A stretch of 32,763 nucleotides of DNA, taken from Bacillota bacterium (lineage in GTDB: Bacteria > Bacillota > Dethiobacteria > DTU022). This document shows, piece after piece, positions 24,522 through 32,624 of the stretch; position 1 is the first letter of the stretch, and every line of letters starts with the position of its first letter. The DNA lies in assembly GCA_029552125.1 (NCBI GenBank), contig JAKPEE010000056.1, forward strand, positions 1 to 32,763, written 5' to 3'. Under the pieces are notes generated by a model. It was not told where the DNA came from, searched no databases, and worked only from the letters and a program-made list of their open reading frames with translations. The position numbers and the translations under genes are program-made.

Positions 24522-27086
24522 ATGGCTTTAAAAGGAAAAAAGGCTGAGGATAAAGATATCTATCGGCAGCAGAGAATTAAGCGGTACATGATCCTGATGG
24601 GCATTACTCTTGCCTTCATCATTCTATACTCATTTACCATCCCCAATTTTGTCAGCATTGACACTGTGACAAATCTCATTCGCCAATCAACGGTTCTCAC
24701 CATTTTGGCGTGCGGGATGACTTTTGTGATTCTCACGGGCGGTATAGATTTGTCACCGGGCGCTTTTATTGCCCTTGCAGGCGCCCTGGCCGCCATGGCC
24801 ATAAATGCCACGGGATCTGCCCTGGTTGGATTTGCGGTTTGTATTATTGCCGGTATACTACTTGGCTTTATCAACGGACTTCTCATCGGCTACCTGAAGG
24901 TTTATCCATTTATCATAACTCTGGCCACCATGTTTTTGGCGAGAGGCCTAACCCTGCACATCACCGGTGGTTCGCGCATCGTCGTCTCCAATGAAGTTTT
25001 TAACGCCCTTGGCAGCTACAATTTCCGGCTGGGAGGCGTCATTGTGCCGCTGGTCATTGTACCGCTGGTGCTGATGATTCTCCTATCGTACTGGCTGCTG
25101 AACAAAAGTGTTTTTGGCAGGAAGGTCTATATTATCGGCGGCAATCCACGGGCGGCGCGAGCTTCGGGGATTAATGTCCCCTGGGTTACGATGCTCGTTT
25201 ATGTATACATGGGCGCCATGGTGGGTGTAGCTACCATCATCACCATGGGCAGATCGGCATCGGCGCAGCCGCTGGCGGCAACAGGAACCGAATTTGATGT
25301 CATTACCGCAGCGGTTATCGGAGGCATTACCCTGGCCGGCGGCGCGGGCACACTGGCCGGGACCCTTTTGGGCTGCCTTTTGATGAGCTTTATGCTGATG
25401 GGTGTGAACATGATCAATATTCCCATCTATTACAACTACATCATCAAGGGCATCTTTATCCTTTTTGCTGTTTTAACCGATGAGATCTCGACAAGGCTGG
25501 CTACTCTCAAGCAGATTCGTGCCGAGGCCAAGAAAATTGATAGAGTGCCGGCCAAAGACGATGTCGATGAAGTTGATTTTTTGGGAGAATTCAAAACGCT
25601 GTCATTTAGAAATATCAACAAATACTTCCCCGGTGTCCAGGCTCTTGATAATGTTTCCTTTGATATTCAGGGCGGGACAGTCCATGCGCTTGTCGGTGAG
25701 AATGGCGCGGGCAAGTCTACACTGATGAAAATATTGCTGGGCGTGTATCAAATCGACAGCGGGGAAATTTTAATTGACGGTAAGCGCCTGGCAATAAGAT
25801 CGCCTCAGGACTCGCAGCGCAAAGGCATTTCAATTATTTACCAGGAACTGGCGTTGATTCCGGAACTCACGGTGGCGCAGAATATATTTCTGGGCAAGGA
25901 GAAGCCTGGCCGCTTCCGGCTAACCCTGGACATCAAGGAGATGCTCGCGCGAACAGGTCAGTTGATTAACCGCCTTGGCATAAACATTAATCCCTCCAAC
26001 AGAATAAAAGACCTTACTGTGGGCAAGCAGCAAATGGTTGAAATTGCGCGCGCTATTGATTCCAAAGCCAGGATTGTGGTCATGGATGAGCCCACATCGG
26101 CATTGTCTGAATCAGACAAAGAAATTCTCTTCGATCTGATTAGAGAGCTGAAAAAACAGGGCATTACTATTATCTACATCTCTCACCGGATCCAGGAGCT
26201 GTTTGAAATTGCCGATTGGATTACCGTTCTCCGGGACGGCAAGCATGTGATCACGCTGCCCATGAGCGAAGTTGATGAAAACAGCCTGGTGCGGTACATG
26301 GTGAACAGGGAAATCAAGGATGTATTTTACAGGGAGAGAAATCCCATCGGCACGAAGATTCTCGAAGTCAATAACCTCACCCGGGAAGGTGTTTTTTACG
26401 ATGTCTCTTTCTGTGTCAGTGCCGGTGAGGTTCTGGGCATAGCCGGTTTGATTGGTGCAGGAAGAACTGAAGTAGCCCGCTGCCTGTTTGGCCTGGATAG
26501 GCCTACAAGCGGTGAGATCATGCTCGACGGTGAAAAGGTGGTTATTCCCAATCCCCAGGCAGCGCTTCAAAAAGGGATCTGCTACGTTTCTGAGGACCGT
26601 AGAGGCGAAGGGATCATTCCCCTGCTCTCTGTGAGGGAAAATATAACTGCCGCTTCGCTGCAGAAAGTCAGCAACATGGGCCGGATCATCAAGCCGTTGG
26701 AGATCAAAATTGCCAGGGAGTATATCGAAAAGTTTGGCATTAAAACACCTGCAGATACTTATCCCATTGGCAACCTATCGGGTGGCAACCAGCAAAAATG
26801 TTACCTGGCCCGGGTATTTGCCTGCGATCCCCGGTTGATTATTTTTGATGAACCCACGCGAGGTATCGACATTGGAGCAAAAGCAGAGATCCACAAGTTG
26901 ATCGAATCCCTGGCCAAGATGGGTATCGGTATTATTATAATCTCCAGCGAACTGCCGGAAATCCTTGGTTCCAGCGACAGGATTATCGTTATGGCTGAGG
27001 GACGCATGACGGCAGTTCTAGACAATACTAAAGGCAGCACGACCCAGGAAGAAATCATGTCTTACGCGACTAAACTTACAAGTTAA
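24522..27086 (+). CDS. Fused sugar ABC transporter permease and double ATPase (RbsC-RbsA type)
   Basis: 854 residues. The first 330 are a second RbsC-like permease (FVILTGGIDLSPGAFIALAG, FINGLLIGYLKVYPFIITLA, GGITLAGGAGTLAGTLLG). After a charged linker comes the RbsA-type double ABC ATPase. Cassette 1 has Walker A GENGAGKST near residue 393 and Walker B VVMDEPTSAL. Cassette 2 has a degenerate Walker A (GLIGAGRTE near 642), signature LSGGNQQKCYLAR and IIFDEPTRGIDIGA. Most CUT2 systems have these as separate genes, so the fusion links one permease to both ATPase halves in one chain. It follows the separate RbsC permease at 23496 by 42 bases. The import function is clear, the sugar is not. Confidence 0.9.
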   Translation: MALKGKKAEDKDIYRQQRIKRYMILMGITLAFIILYSFTIPNFVSIDTVTNLIRQSTVLTILACGMTFVILTGGIDLSPGAFIALAGALAAMAINATGSALVGFAVCIIAGILLGFINGLLIGYLKVYPFIITLATMFLARGLTLHITGGSRIVVSNEVFNALGSYNFRLGGVIVPLVIVPLVLMILLSYWLLNKSVFGRKVYIIGGNPRAARASGINVPWVTMLVYVYMGAMVGVATIITMGRSASAQPLAATGTEFDVITAAVIGGITLAGGAGTLAGTLLGCLLMSFMLMGVNMINIPIYYNYIIKGIFILFAVLTDEISTRLATLKQIRAEAKKIDRVPAKDDVDEVDFLGEFKTLSFRNINKYFPGVQALDNVSFDIQGGTVHALVGENGAGKSTLMKILLGVYQIDSGEILIDGKRLAIRSPQDSQRKGISIIYQELALIPELTVAQNIFLGKEKPGRFRLTLDIKEMLARTGQLINRLGININPSNRIKDLTVGKQQMVEIARAIDSKARIVVMDEPTSALSESDKEILFDLIRELKKQGITIIYISHRIQELFEIADWITVLRDGKHVITLPMSEVDENSLVRYMVNREIKDVFYRERNPIGTKILEVNNLTREGVFYDVSFCVSAGEVLGIAGLIGAGRTEVARCLFGLDRPTSGEIMLDGEKVVIPNPQAALQKGICYVSEDRRGEGIIPLLSVRENITAASLQKVSNMGRIIKPLEIKIAREYIEKFGIKTPADTYPIGNLSGGNQQKCYLARVFACDPRLIIFDEPTRGIDIGAKAEIHKLIESLAKMGIGIIIISSELPEILGSSDRIIVMAEGRMTAVLDNTKGSTTQEEIMSYATKLTS

Positions 27087-27151
27087 GCGGCCCTTGCTCG
27101 AGCAGCAATAGGCAGCAGCCATGCAACAATTATGGCCATTGAAACAGTAGC

Positions 27152-27186
27152 GCTACCTTCATAAAAATTGAACGGTAGCATTTTTT
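27152..27186 (+). terminator. Terminator after the transporter operon
   Basis: GCTACC-TTCA pairs with TGAA-C-GGTAGC (27152-27179), then TTTTTT at 27181-27186. It ends the sugar locus, and the 170 bases after it hold no gene I can support. Confidence 0.75.
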
Positions 27187-27354
27187 ATGGTTTAACTCCA
27201 GTGCGTTTTTATTTCACGCCGGCTGAACTCACATCGATCCTGGACCTTGCCTCTCTATTTCTTTTTCAATAAGATTACAATCCTTGGAAGTTGACGAACG
27301 GCTTTTACAATTACATAATAAAGACAGAACCTCCGTTGAACTGCAGGGTATAAG

Positions 27355-27743
27355 ATGAACGGACATAATCTATTAAATCCCCGCAGGCTTTCTATTGCGG
27401 CATTTTCATTCACCTTTGCGTATCTGCTCTCTTTCCTGTTTGAGGGACAGGTGCTGTATAGCCTGCTGGAAATGCATGGGGTAAACGTCTCTGCTTACAT
27501 ATTGGCTGCCATGATTGCACATTTCATGGGGCTTTTCACCTGCGGTCTGTTCGTCAGGTCCCGGGCGGCAGCCAAAAACATAATGCTCGGCGGCATGGGG
27601 GTATGCCTTGTTGCCACCGTCCCCTCTTTTTTGCTCCCTCCTCTCTATGGTTGGGCGGATTGTTTATCAGCGGATACTGCAGTGGCTGCGCGGTGGCAGC
27701 ATGGGGGTTTTTTCTAAAAACCAAACCGGCGGATGATACATAA
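27355..27743 (+). pseudogene. Frameshifted fragment of an MFS-like membrane protein
   Basis: The frame from ATG 27355 has about four hydrophobic helices (LSIAAFSFTFAYLLSFLFEG, AAMIAHFMGLFTCGLF) and then, near 27640, changes to a low-complexity hydrophilic tail. One extra base there restores a membrane-like continuation (LWLGGLFISGYCSGCAVAAW) that ends at TAA 27741-27743. The size of the restored protein (about 129 residues) is short for a transporter. It resembles the membrane half of LuxR-type regulators with an MFS-like N-terminus, whose HTH part is missing. It could be a decayed gene. The frameshift site was inferred from reading frames only. Confidence 0.65.
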
Positions 27744-27769
27744 AACCGCATAAATACTGAGATTAACCG

Positions 27770-27800
27770 GCCTCTCACTCAAAAGGGTGAGAGGCTTTTT
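27770..27800 (+). terminator. Rho-independent terminator
   Basis: GCCTCTCAC (27770-27778) pairs with GTGAGAGGC (27787-27795), then TTTTT (27796-27800). It follows the frameshifted membrane-protein fragment. Confidence 0.85.
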
Positions 27801-27877
27801 CTGTATATTCATCCTTTCGAACGATGCTTTTTAGGGACTCCTTCCTTAAAGTTCATACTGGAGGAGGTATGGTGCAA

Positions 27878-28133
27878 ATGAAATTAATCCGCAATCGGCG
27901 CAATATATACCTTGTTGTTCGCAGCCAGTATTTGTTTGGCGGTGTGGCTCGGCAAGTCCTACCGACATCGCTGGTGCCGGGCGCTTGGCTATATCCAACT
28001 GGCAGCGGGAGTGCTGTTGATCATTCCGCTGCTCCCCTATGCCATGCTCACGCTGCCGCCGCTTTTTCTTGTAACCATCGTGTATTTGTTCGGTACGGGC
28101 TGGCGTGAAAAGCGGGATTACGAACAACAGTGA
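27878..28133 (+). pseudogene. Frameshifted small membrane protein gene
   Basis: GGAGGAGGT at 27860-27868 points to ATG 27878 (MKLIRNRRNIYL). Near 27911 the coding frame must drop one base to read on as LLFAASICLAVWLGKSYRHR, with two hydrophobic helices (LAAGVLLIIPLLPYA, LFLVTIVYLFG) and a charged tail ending DYEQQ at 28133. Restored length is about 84 residues. The real start codon and ribosome binding site argue that it was a gene; the frame break argues it is no longer intact or the read is wrong. Function unknown. Confidence 0.55.
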
Positions 28134-28146
28134 AAGGAGCGCCCCG

Positions 28147-28671
28147 GTGGCAAAGAAGAAGAAAAGCAATAACATCCCCTTGCCCATCCTCATTATTATC
28201 TGTGCCGTGCTGCTGTATGCCACATATACCAGCATCAGCACCCTTGTGCTGGCGATATGGGGCGAAAGCGTCATGGGTACGGTGGACAGCTATGGGTCGC
28301 GGCTGGACGATAGCAAAGCGGAGCCAAACCGCTCTCGCACCGTTTCCAAGGGCTATTGGTTTGTGGCAAACGGTAAAGAATATCGGGGCCATGTGATGTA
28401 TAAAAGCGACGAGGCATGGCCGGGCTTGAAAGAAGGCGAAACGCGCTCCGAGCGCATCCGCTACCTCTCAGTTTTTCCGTACATCAATAAGCCCGCCATG
28501 CTGTGCTAAGCTGGCGAGATGGTAGAAGTGGCTATTGCCTGCCATATCCTCACCAACACCGCTTGTCGTCTTTTGCCGCCGCTCATCACGCGCACAGCCA
28601 GAGGTGGTGATAAAAAGAAAACACTGGCGAGAAAACCCGTCATGCCCACAAATAATCGAAGCAAGGAGTGA
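28147..28671 (+). pseudogene. DUF3592-like membrane protein with an in-frame stop
   Basis: GTG 28147 follows AAAGGAG. The N-terminal helix (PLPILIIICAVLLYA), then VMGTVDSYGSRLDD, YWFVANGKEYRGHVM and RIRYLSVFPYINKPAM fit the DUF3592-type pattern. The frame is stopped by TAA at 28507-28509 but continues in the same frame as EMVEVAIACHILTN, a second hydrophobic helix and a KKKTLARKPV tail. It ends at TGA 28669-28671, close to the next gene. So an in-frame nonsense change appears to cut a 174-residue protein to 120 residues. Confidence 0.6.
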
Positions 28672-28678
28672 TACGGAT

Positions 28679-28927
28679 ATGTTTTGTCCCAACTGCGGAA
28701 GTGAGCTACTGGATGGCTCGGCTTTCTGCCCGGACTGCGGTGCAAAAATACCGGCCGGCGCCCCCGGCGTGTGTACGGCCTGCGGCGCAGCGCTTCCGGA
28801 CGACGCCGAATTTTGTATCGAATGTGGCAATGCGGTTAATCCCCAATGCAGCCATACAGAAATATATAACCTGGGAAATATCAAGGAAAATGATGTTGAA
28901 AGATGTATAATAAATTGTAGATTATAA
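28679..28927 (+). CDS. Small double zinc-ribbon protein, probably truncated
   Basis: 82 residues. Two CxxC-x(n)-CxxC ribbons: CPNCG with CPDCG, then CTACG with CIECG, joined by a Pro/Gly linker. Such modules usually precede membrane or other domains and bind zinc. After residue 58 the sequence turns AT-rich and loses pattern (SHTEIYNLGNIKENDVER), suggesting a deletion joint near 28855. It starts 8 bases after the restored stop of the gene before it. Confidence 0.7.
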   Translation: MFCPNCGSELLDGSAFCPDCGAKIPAGAPGVCTACGAALPDDAEFCIECGNAVNPQCSHTEIYNLGNIKENDVERCIINCRL

Positions 28928-28968
28928 TAACATCAACAATTTTTTGTCAATGAAGGGAGGCTCTCTAA

Positions 28969-30123
28969 ATGAGCACAAACTTTTTATATGAAGACTATCC
29001 TGTTCTTCAGGATACGGTGCCCCATGTTGAACTGGGAAACTGGCCCACTCCCCTGGAGCGCGTCCCCGGGATATCAAGCCAACCGCTGCTGCTGGTAAAG
29101 CGGGACGATCTCTCCCACTCTCTTTACGGGGGCAACAAGGTCCGCAAGCTGGAACTGATTCTGGCCGATGTAAAGCGGAAAGGCTTCCGCGAGATTGTCA
29201 CTGCGGGCGGGTTGGGTTCGCATCATGTGCTGGCCGTTGCCGCACTGGGACGGGAGCTGGGGCTGCGCACAACCGGACTGTTTTTTTGCCAGCCCGTTAA
29301 CGAACATGTGCTTAGCAACCTGCTCCTGGAGGTGGAGTTCGGCACCGAAATGCACTTTGTCAGGGATTATCCCGGAATGGTCCTGCACTACCTGGGCATT
29401 TACCTGTCCCGGCGTTTAAACCCCCGCCGGAAAACATACCTGCTCTTCCCGGGCGGCTCCAACGCCCTGAGCACGCTGGGCTATATCGCTGCCGTTTTGG
29501 AAATTCGCCGGCAGCTCCGGGAACAGGGGCTCCCTGATCCCGCCGCCATTTTTGTAGCCGCGGGTACCGGCGGCACCGCCGCCGGCCTGCTGGCCGGGAT
29601 AGCCCTGGCCGGGATGGATACCCTGCTGCATGCGGTTCGCGTGGTTCATCCAAGCTTGCTGGGGCGGCAGAAAATAGTGGGCCTTGCCAGGAAGAGCCTG
29701 AAACTGCTGGCGCGCCGGGGCGTGGAGATCGGTGAGGCTGCAAGCAGGCTGGATGAGCGGCTGCAGTTGGAAGAAGGCTACCTGGGGGAGGGCTACGGCT
29801 TCGACACTGCTGCTGCCCAGGAGGCCATCCGCCGCTTCAAGGAGAAGGCTGGAATAACGCTTGAAGGCTGCTATACCGGGAAGGCAGCCGCCGCCTGCCT
29901 GGATTACTGCGCCGCCCGGGATGGTGAAACGCGGCCCGTTGTTTTCATCCACACCGCCAGCTCCACCCACCGGGCAAGCAGCCGGGCTGAAGCGGAGCGG
30001 GAGCTCCCCCCGGATTTTCGCTGGTGTTTCGCCGGCAGCCCCTGCAGGCGCAGATGCAGCTTAAAAGGTAGGAACCGGCCCTTCTGCGAAATTGCCTCCA
30101 GGGATAACTGGCACTGTTTATAG
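28969..30123 (+). CDS. PLP-dependent D-cysteine desulfhydrase / ACC deaminase family enzyme
   Basis: 384 residues, ATG behind GGGAGG. The PLP lysine is K57 in LYGGNKVRKLEL; GLGSHHVLAVAA and LFPGGSNALSTLG contact the cofactor and substrate; AAGTGGTAAGLL is the phosphate-binding loop. All fit the fold II tryptophan-synthase-beta group. D-cysteine desulfhydrases release pyruvate, sulfide and ammonia; relatives act on 1-aminocyclopropane-carboxylate or other D-amino acids. The last 31 residues are rich in cysteine (CRRRC, FCEIA, WHCL), which is not typical of the family. It is 214 bases before the TetR gene. The substrate needs testing. Confidence 0.82.
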   Translation: MSTNFLYEDYPVLQDTVPHVELGNWPTPLERVPGISSQPLLLVKRDDLSHSLYGGNKVRKLELILADVKRKGFREIVTAGGLGSHHVLAVAALGRELGLRTTGLFFCQPVNEHVLSNLLLEVEFGTEMHFVRDYPGMVLHYLGIYLSRRLNPRRKTYLLFPGGSNALSTLGYIAAVLEIRRQLREQGLPDPAAIFVAAGTGGTAAGLLAGIALAGMDTLLHAVRVVHPSLLGRQKIVGLARKSLKLLARRGVEIGEAASRLDERLQLEEGYLGEGYGFDTAAAQEAIRRFKEKAGITLEGCYTGKAAAACLDYCAARDGETRPVVFIHTASSTHRASSRAEAERELPPDFRWCFAGSPCRRRCSLKGRNRPFCEIASRDNWHCL

Positions 30124-30277
30124 GTCCGGTAGGATGCTGCTAATTAATAGAGCTGCTGTGGACAATGTCCGGGCCAACACGGCGCTGAACGGCTCCGGGT
30201 TCCGTAGATGTGCCCGTCTTATTAGCGGATAATAAAGTACTCTAAAATCAAATTCCAAAACATTATCGCTAATACTA

Positions 30278-30306
30278 TTGACAAACCGGATTGGGCATGA
30301 TAGTAT
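30278..30306 (+). promoter_or_regulatory. Promoter of the TetR gene
   Basis: A perfect TTGACA (30278-30283) and TAGTAT (30301-30306) are separated by exactly 17 bases. The operator palindrome begins right after the -10 box, so a bound regulator would block this promoter. Confidence 0.85.
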
Positions 30307-30322
30307 TTTAACGAACGTTAAA
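30307..30322. promoter_or_regulatory. Probable TetR operator, copy 1 (autoregulatory)
   Basis: TTTAACG-AA-CGTTAAA, perfect 7-base arms, adjoining the -10 box of the TetR gene. A 14/16 match lies at 31025-31040 before the next gene, which supports a shared regulator. Confidence 0.75.
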
Positions 30323-30336
30323 TAAAGGTGATGTTT

Positions 30337-30912
30337 ATGACGGGTAAGGATTTAAGAGATCGAATAAAAGAAGTGGCAGTTGAGCATTTCAATGCTCACG
30401 GTTATCATGGAACAACGATACGCAATATCGCTGGAGATGTGAATTGCTCTCTGCCCATGATCTATTATTATTTCAACAATAAAAAAGAGCTGTTCGATGA
30501 AATAATTAAAAAGGAATTTTTTAATCTCATAAAGAGGCAAGCATCTCAATTGAAAAGCGACGATATTATTGATTTTTACACCGAGTTTATTTATCACTTA
30601 AATCACCTGGGCAGCTATGATAAACAAGTTTACCGGCTCGGCATCAAAGTCTACTTGTCGTTCGACGGAGACGAGGAATTGATGAACCTTATGGATGAGT
30701 GGGAAAAGAGTATATTGCCCAGGCACCGTGAGATTCTCAAACCCTACACGAAAAATATGATAAATGAAAAAGCGAAAGTAAGAACACTGGTGCATTTATT
30801 GGAGACGCTGATTATAAACATTGTCGTGAAAAACCGGTACCTGGCCGAGGATGAAATCAGGGAGGAGATCGCCATTGTATTGCAAGGCTGCGATACAAAA
30901 GAAAGTGATTAG
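30337..30912 (+). CDS. TetR family transcriptional regulator
   Basis: ATG 30337 follows AAAGGTG; upstream GTG and ATG in the same frame are closer to the operator and have worse spacing. 191 residues. The N-terminal HTH is classic: IKEVAVEHFNAHGYHGTTIR, then NIAGDVNCSLPMIYYYFNNK and ELFDEIIKKEF. The helical ligand-binding part follows. It should bind its own promoter region and that of the next gene, and release on binding a small molecule. It has two near-identical operators at 30307 and 31025. The inducer is unknown. Confidence 0.9.
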   Translation: MTGKDLRDRIKEVAVEHFNAHGYHGTTIRNIAGDVNCSLPMIYYYFNNKKELFDEIIKKEFFNLIKRQASQLKSDDIIDFYTEFIYHLNHLGSYDKQVYRLGIKVYLSFDGDEELMNLMDEWEKSILPRHREILKPYTKNMINEKAKVRTLVHLLETLIINIVVKNRYLAEDEIREEIAIVLQGCDTKESD

Positions 30913-31021
30913 CATTTCAAAGCACATGATGCCATGGGAGCGCAGCAGGCCTGGTTTGCGGCAAATTGCAACGGGGGGATGGAAAAAGAAGAGTACATTT
31001 TAGGCCCTTTATTTTTGCACC

Positions 31022-31040
31022 TATTCTAACGAACGTTTAA
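31022..31040. promoter_or_regulatory. Probable TetR operator, copy 2, with overlapping -10 box
   Basis: TCTAACGAACGTTTAA (31025-31040) matches the first operator at 14 of 16 bases. A TATTCT -10 box (31022-31027) overlaps it, and a weak TTTAGG lies 17 bases upstream. It controls the gene at 31067. Confidence 0.75.
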
Positions 31041-31066
31041 TAAATTAACTGGAAAGGGAGATAACA

Positions 31067-31540
31067 ATGGAAATCGAAAAAAGGCTTGCATTTTTACAAA
31101 ACACCTACGCGGCTTCCGTCGCAGAGACAGTAAACACGTATGAGAAATTAAAAGCATTGGAAACGATTGTTACGAGAAGAAAAGAAAGACAAGCACAGAC
31201 AGCTCCCTATTTAAATCAGCAGTTGAACATTAATGGCGTTGAAGATGTCTTTTATAAGCTTTCCGAAATCTATGGCTGCGCTAACTGGTCTGTGAAGAAA
31301 ACTGAGGATGGATATGTTGCCACAGCCACAGCCTGTAAGCTTTGTGCGCTATCAAAAAAGATGGGCGGAGCAAATCCGTGTCGCGGCTGGTGCCTTGATC
31401 CCATGATTGCCATGATCACTACCGCCATGGAGATCGATGCCGAAAGCATAGCTGTCGAAAGTACGTTGATGACGGCAGATTGCTGCAAGTTGTTGATTCA
31501 TCTTCGCGCTGAACAAAACAATGTTTCCCCAAATTCATGA
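31067..31540 (+). CDS. L-2-amino-thiazoline-4-carboxylic acid hydrolase family protein
   Basis: 157 residues, ATG behind AAAGGGAG. The conserved core reads VFYKLSEIYGCANWSVKK, then VATATACKLCALSKKMG, then NPCRGWCLDPM, with cysteines at 71, 90, 93, 105, 109, 139 and 140. This pattern matches my memory of the ATC hydrolase family (PF14196), whose founding member opens the thiazoline ring toward cysteine. Most members have no proven activity, so the name is only a family label. It is under the second TetR operator and its stop overlaps an in-frame upstream extension of the next gene. Confidence 0.6.
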   Translation: MEIEKRLAFLQNTYAASVAETVNTYEKLKALETIVTRRKERQAQTAPYLNQQLNINGVEDVFYKLSEIYGCANWSVKKTEDGYVATATACKLCALSKKMGGANPCRGWCLDPMIAMITTAMEIDAESIAVESTLMTADCCKLLIHLRAEQNNVSPNS

Positions 31541-31628
31541 ACATATAGTCGATGTGAAAACGCTGATGAATACTGTATGTAATTATTACCAAAGCATTAT
31601 ATATAAAAAGGAAGGGCTGTTCGTCAAA

Positions 31629-32369
31629 ATGGGAAAAATGCAGGCTGGCTGGAAAAGGGTGTTGTTATATGGAGCCGTTATATTGCTGTTGTTTATTTTC
31701 CAGGAAGTATTGCTTGTGGCGGGAAAAGACGTCGCCAATATGTTTTCATACGAGAGTATTGACCCCCATAAAGCCTATGCCTGGAATTATGTTCACCATA
31801 TAACCATAATGCTCCTTGCGCTGATTGCAATTCTGATACTTAAAAAGGTATTAAAGGTAGATTTCGGTTTTGGCTTTGGTGATTGGAAAATAGGCACTAG
31901 ATATGTTGTTATATTCACTGGTATTTTTGCAGGGATTGCACTTGTTGTCCATGTCCTTATGAAGATAAACAACTCATTGCCAGTCTATGCCTTTCCGCTA
32001 AATAAAAACAATATTATCGGGACCCTCTGCTTTCAATTGTTGTTAACCGGACCTGCCGAAGAGATGCTATACCGGGCGCTGCCCATTACAATCTTCGTGC
32101 ATGTGTTGGGTAAAAAAATTGAAGTTAAGTGGGGCATTACATTGGAAATAATTATCGGCTCTTTCTTGTTTGCAATTGCCCATATAAAATGGTCAGTATT
32201 TCCGCTGACCATTGAAGCGGATTATTCTCAATTGTTCTATGCATTTTTGCAAGGGATTATTTCAGGTAAAGCCTATCAGGATAGTGGAAGCGTCATCTAT
32301 CCGATGTTCATGCATAGCATCAGCAATGTCCTAATGGTTGGAACAGGGTATATATTTCGATTGCTATAA
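31629..32369 (+). CDS. CPBP family intramembrane metalloprotease (Rce1-like)
   Basis: The start ATG 31629 is placed after AAGGAAGGG (about 12 bases). The longer frame from 31521 would overlap the previous gene and has no ribosome binding site. 246 residues with about six to eight membrane helices. The three family motifs are present in order: EExxxR in GPAEEMLYRALP, the conserved His in FAIAHIKW, and HxxxN in MFMHSISN. The enzymes cut membrane-bound substrates or prenylated tails, and in Gram-positives are linked with bacteriocin immunity or processing. It may be part of the TetR regulon, as there is no terminator between. Confidence 0.85.
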   Translation: MGKMQAGWKRVLLYGAVILLLFIFQEVLLVAGKDVANMFSYESIDPHKAYAWNYVHHITIMLLALIAILILKKVLKVDFGFGFGDWKIGTRYVVIFTGIFAGIALVVHVLMKINNSLPVYAFPLNKNNIIGTLCFQLLLTGPAEEMLYRALPITIFVHVLGKKIEVKWGITLEIIIGSFLFAIAHIKWSVFPLTIEADYSQLFYAFLQGIISGKAYQDSGSVIYPMFMHSISNVLMVGTGYIFRLL

Positions 32370-32430
32370 GCCGGTGTATTGTTGCCGGCAATAATCATCA
32401 GTTTGGCTCGATACACCAGGCCACACTTAA

Positions 32431-32461
32431 CACTCCTGCTTTTCTGCGGGAGTGCTTTTTT
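32431..32461 (+). terminator. Terminator after the CPBP gene
   Basis: CACTCCTGC (32431-32439) pairs with GCGGGAGTG (32446-32454), one G-T pair, then C and TTTTTT (32456-32461). It closes the TetR-controlled unit. Confidence 0.85.
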
Positions 32462-32545
32462 CATCTTTTTTCCTAAGGTTGAGGAGAGAGGATAGATATA
32501 ATAAGCTGTAGTGGGGTCAGGATGAGAATAGGCGTTGAATAGAGA

Positions 32546-32624
32546 ATGAGACCTCTATCGGTTCAACCGCCAAACTCCCAAGAAAGGAGCAGAGGTCTCA
32601 TCCATGTTTAAGATCGCCAGATAT
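32546..32624 (+). mobile_element. Leader hairpin and first codons of an interrupted gene, possibly an older IS
   Basis: ATGAGACCTCT (32546-32556) and AGAGGTCTCAT (32591-32601) are a perfect 11-base inverted repeat, with a CGGTT/AACCG hairpin inside. AAAGGAG (32583-32589) lies in the loop and ATG 32604 right after the second arm, so the hairpin would hide the start site. Only MFKIARY is coded before the sequence becomes the IS256-like left end at about 32625. Transposase genes are often controlled this way, so this may be an IS that was itself hit. Confidence 0.5.

Noticed and set aside
30124-30277. GC-rich intergenic segment examined for a tRNA or small RNA
   Set aside because: No cloverleaf with T-loop GTTCRANY and no matching acceptor stem was found.
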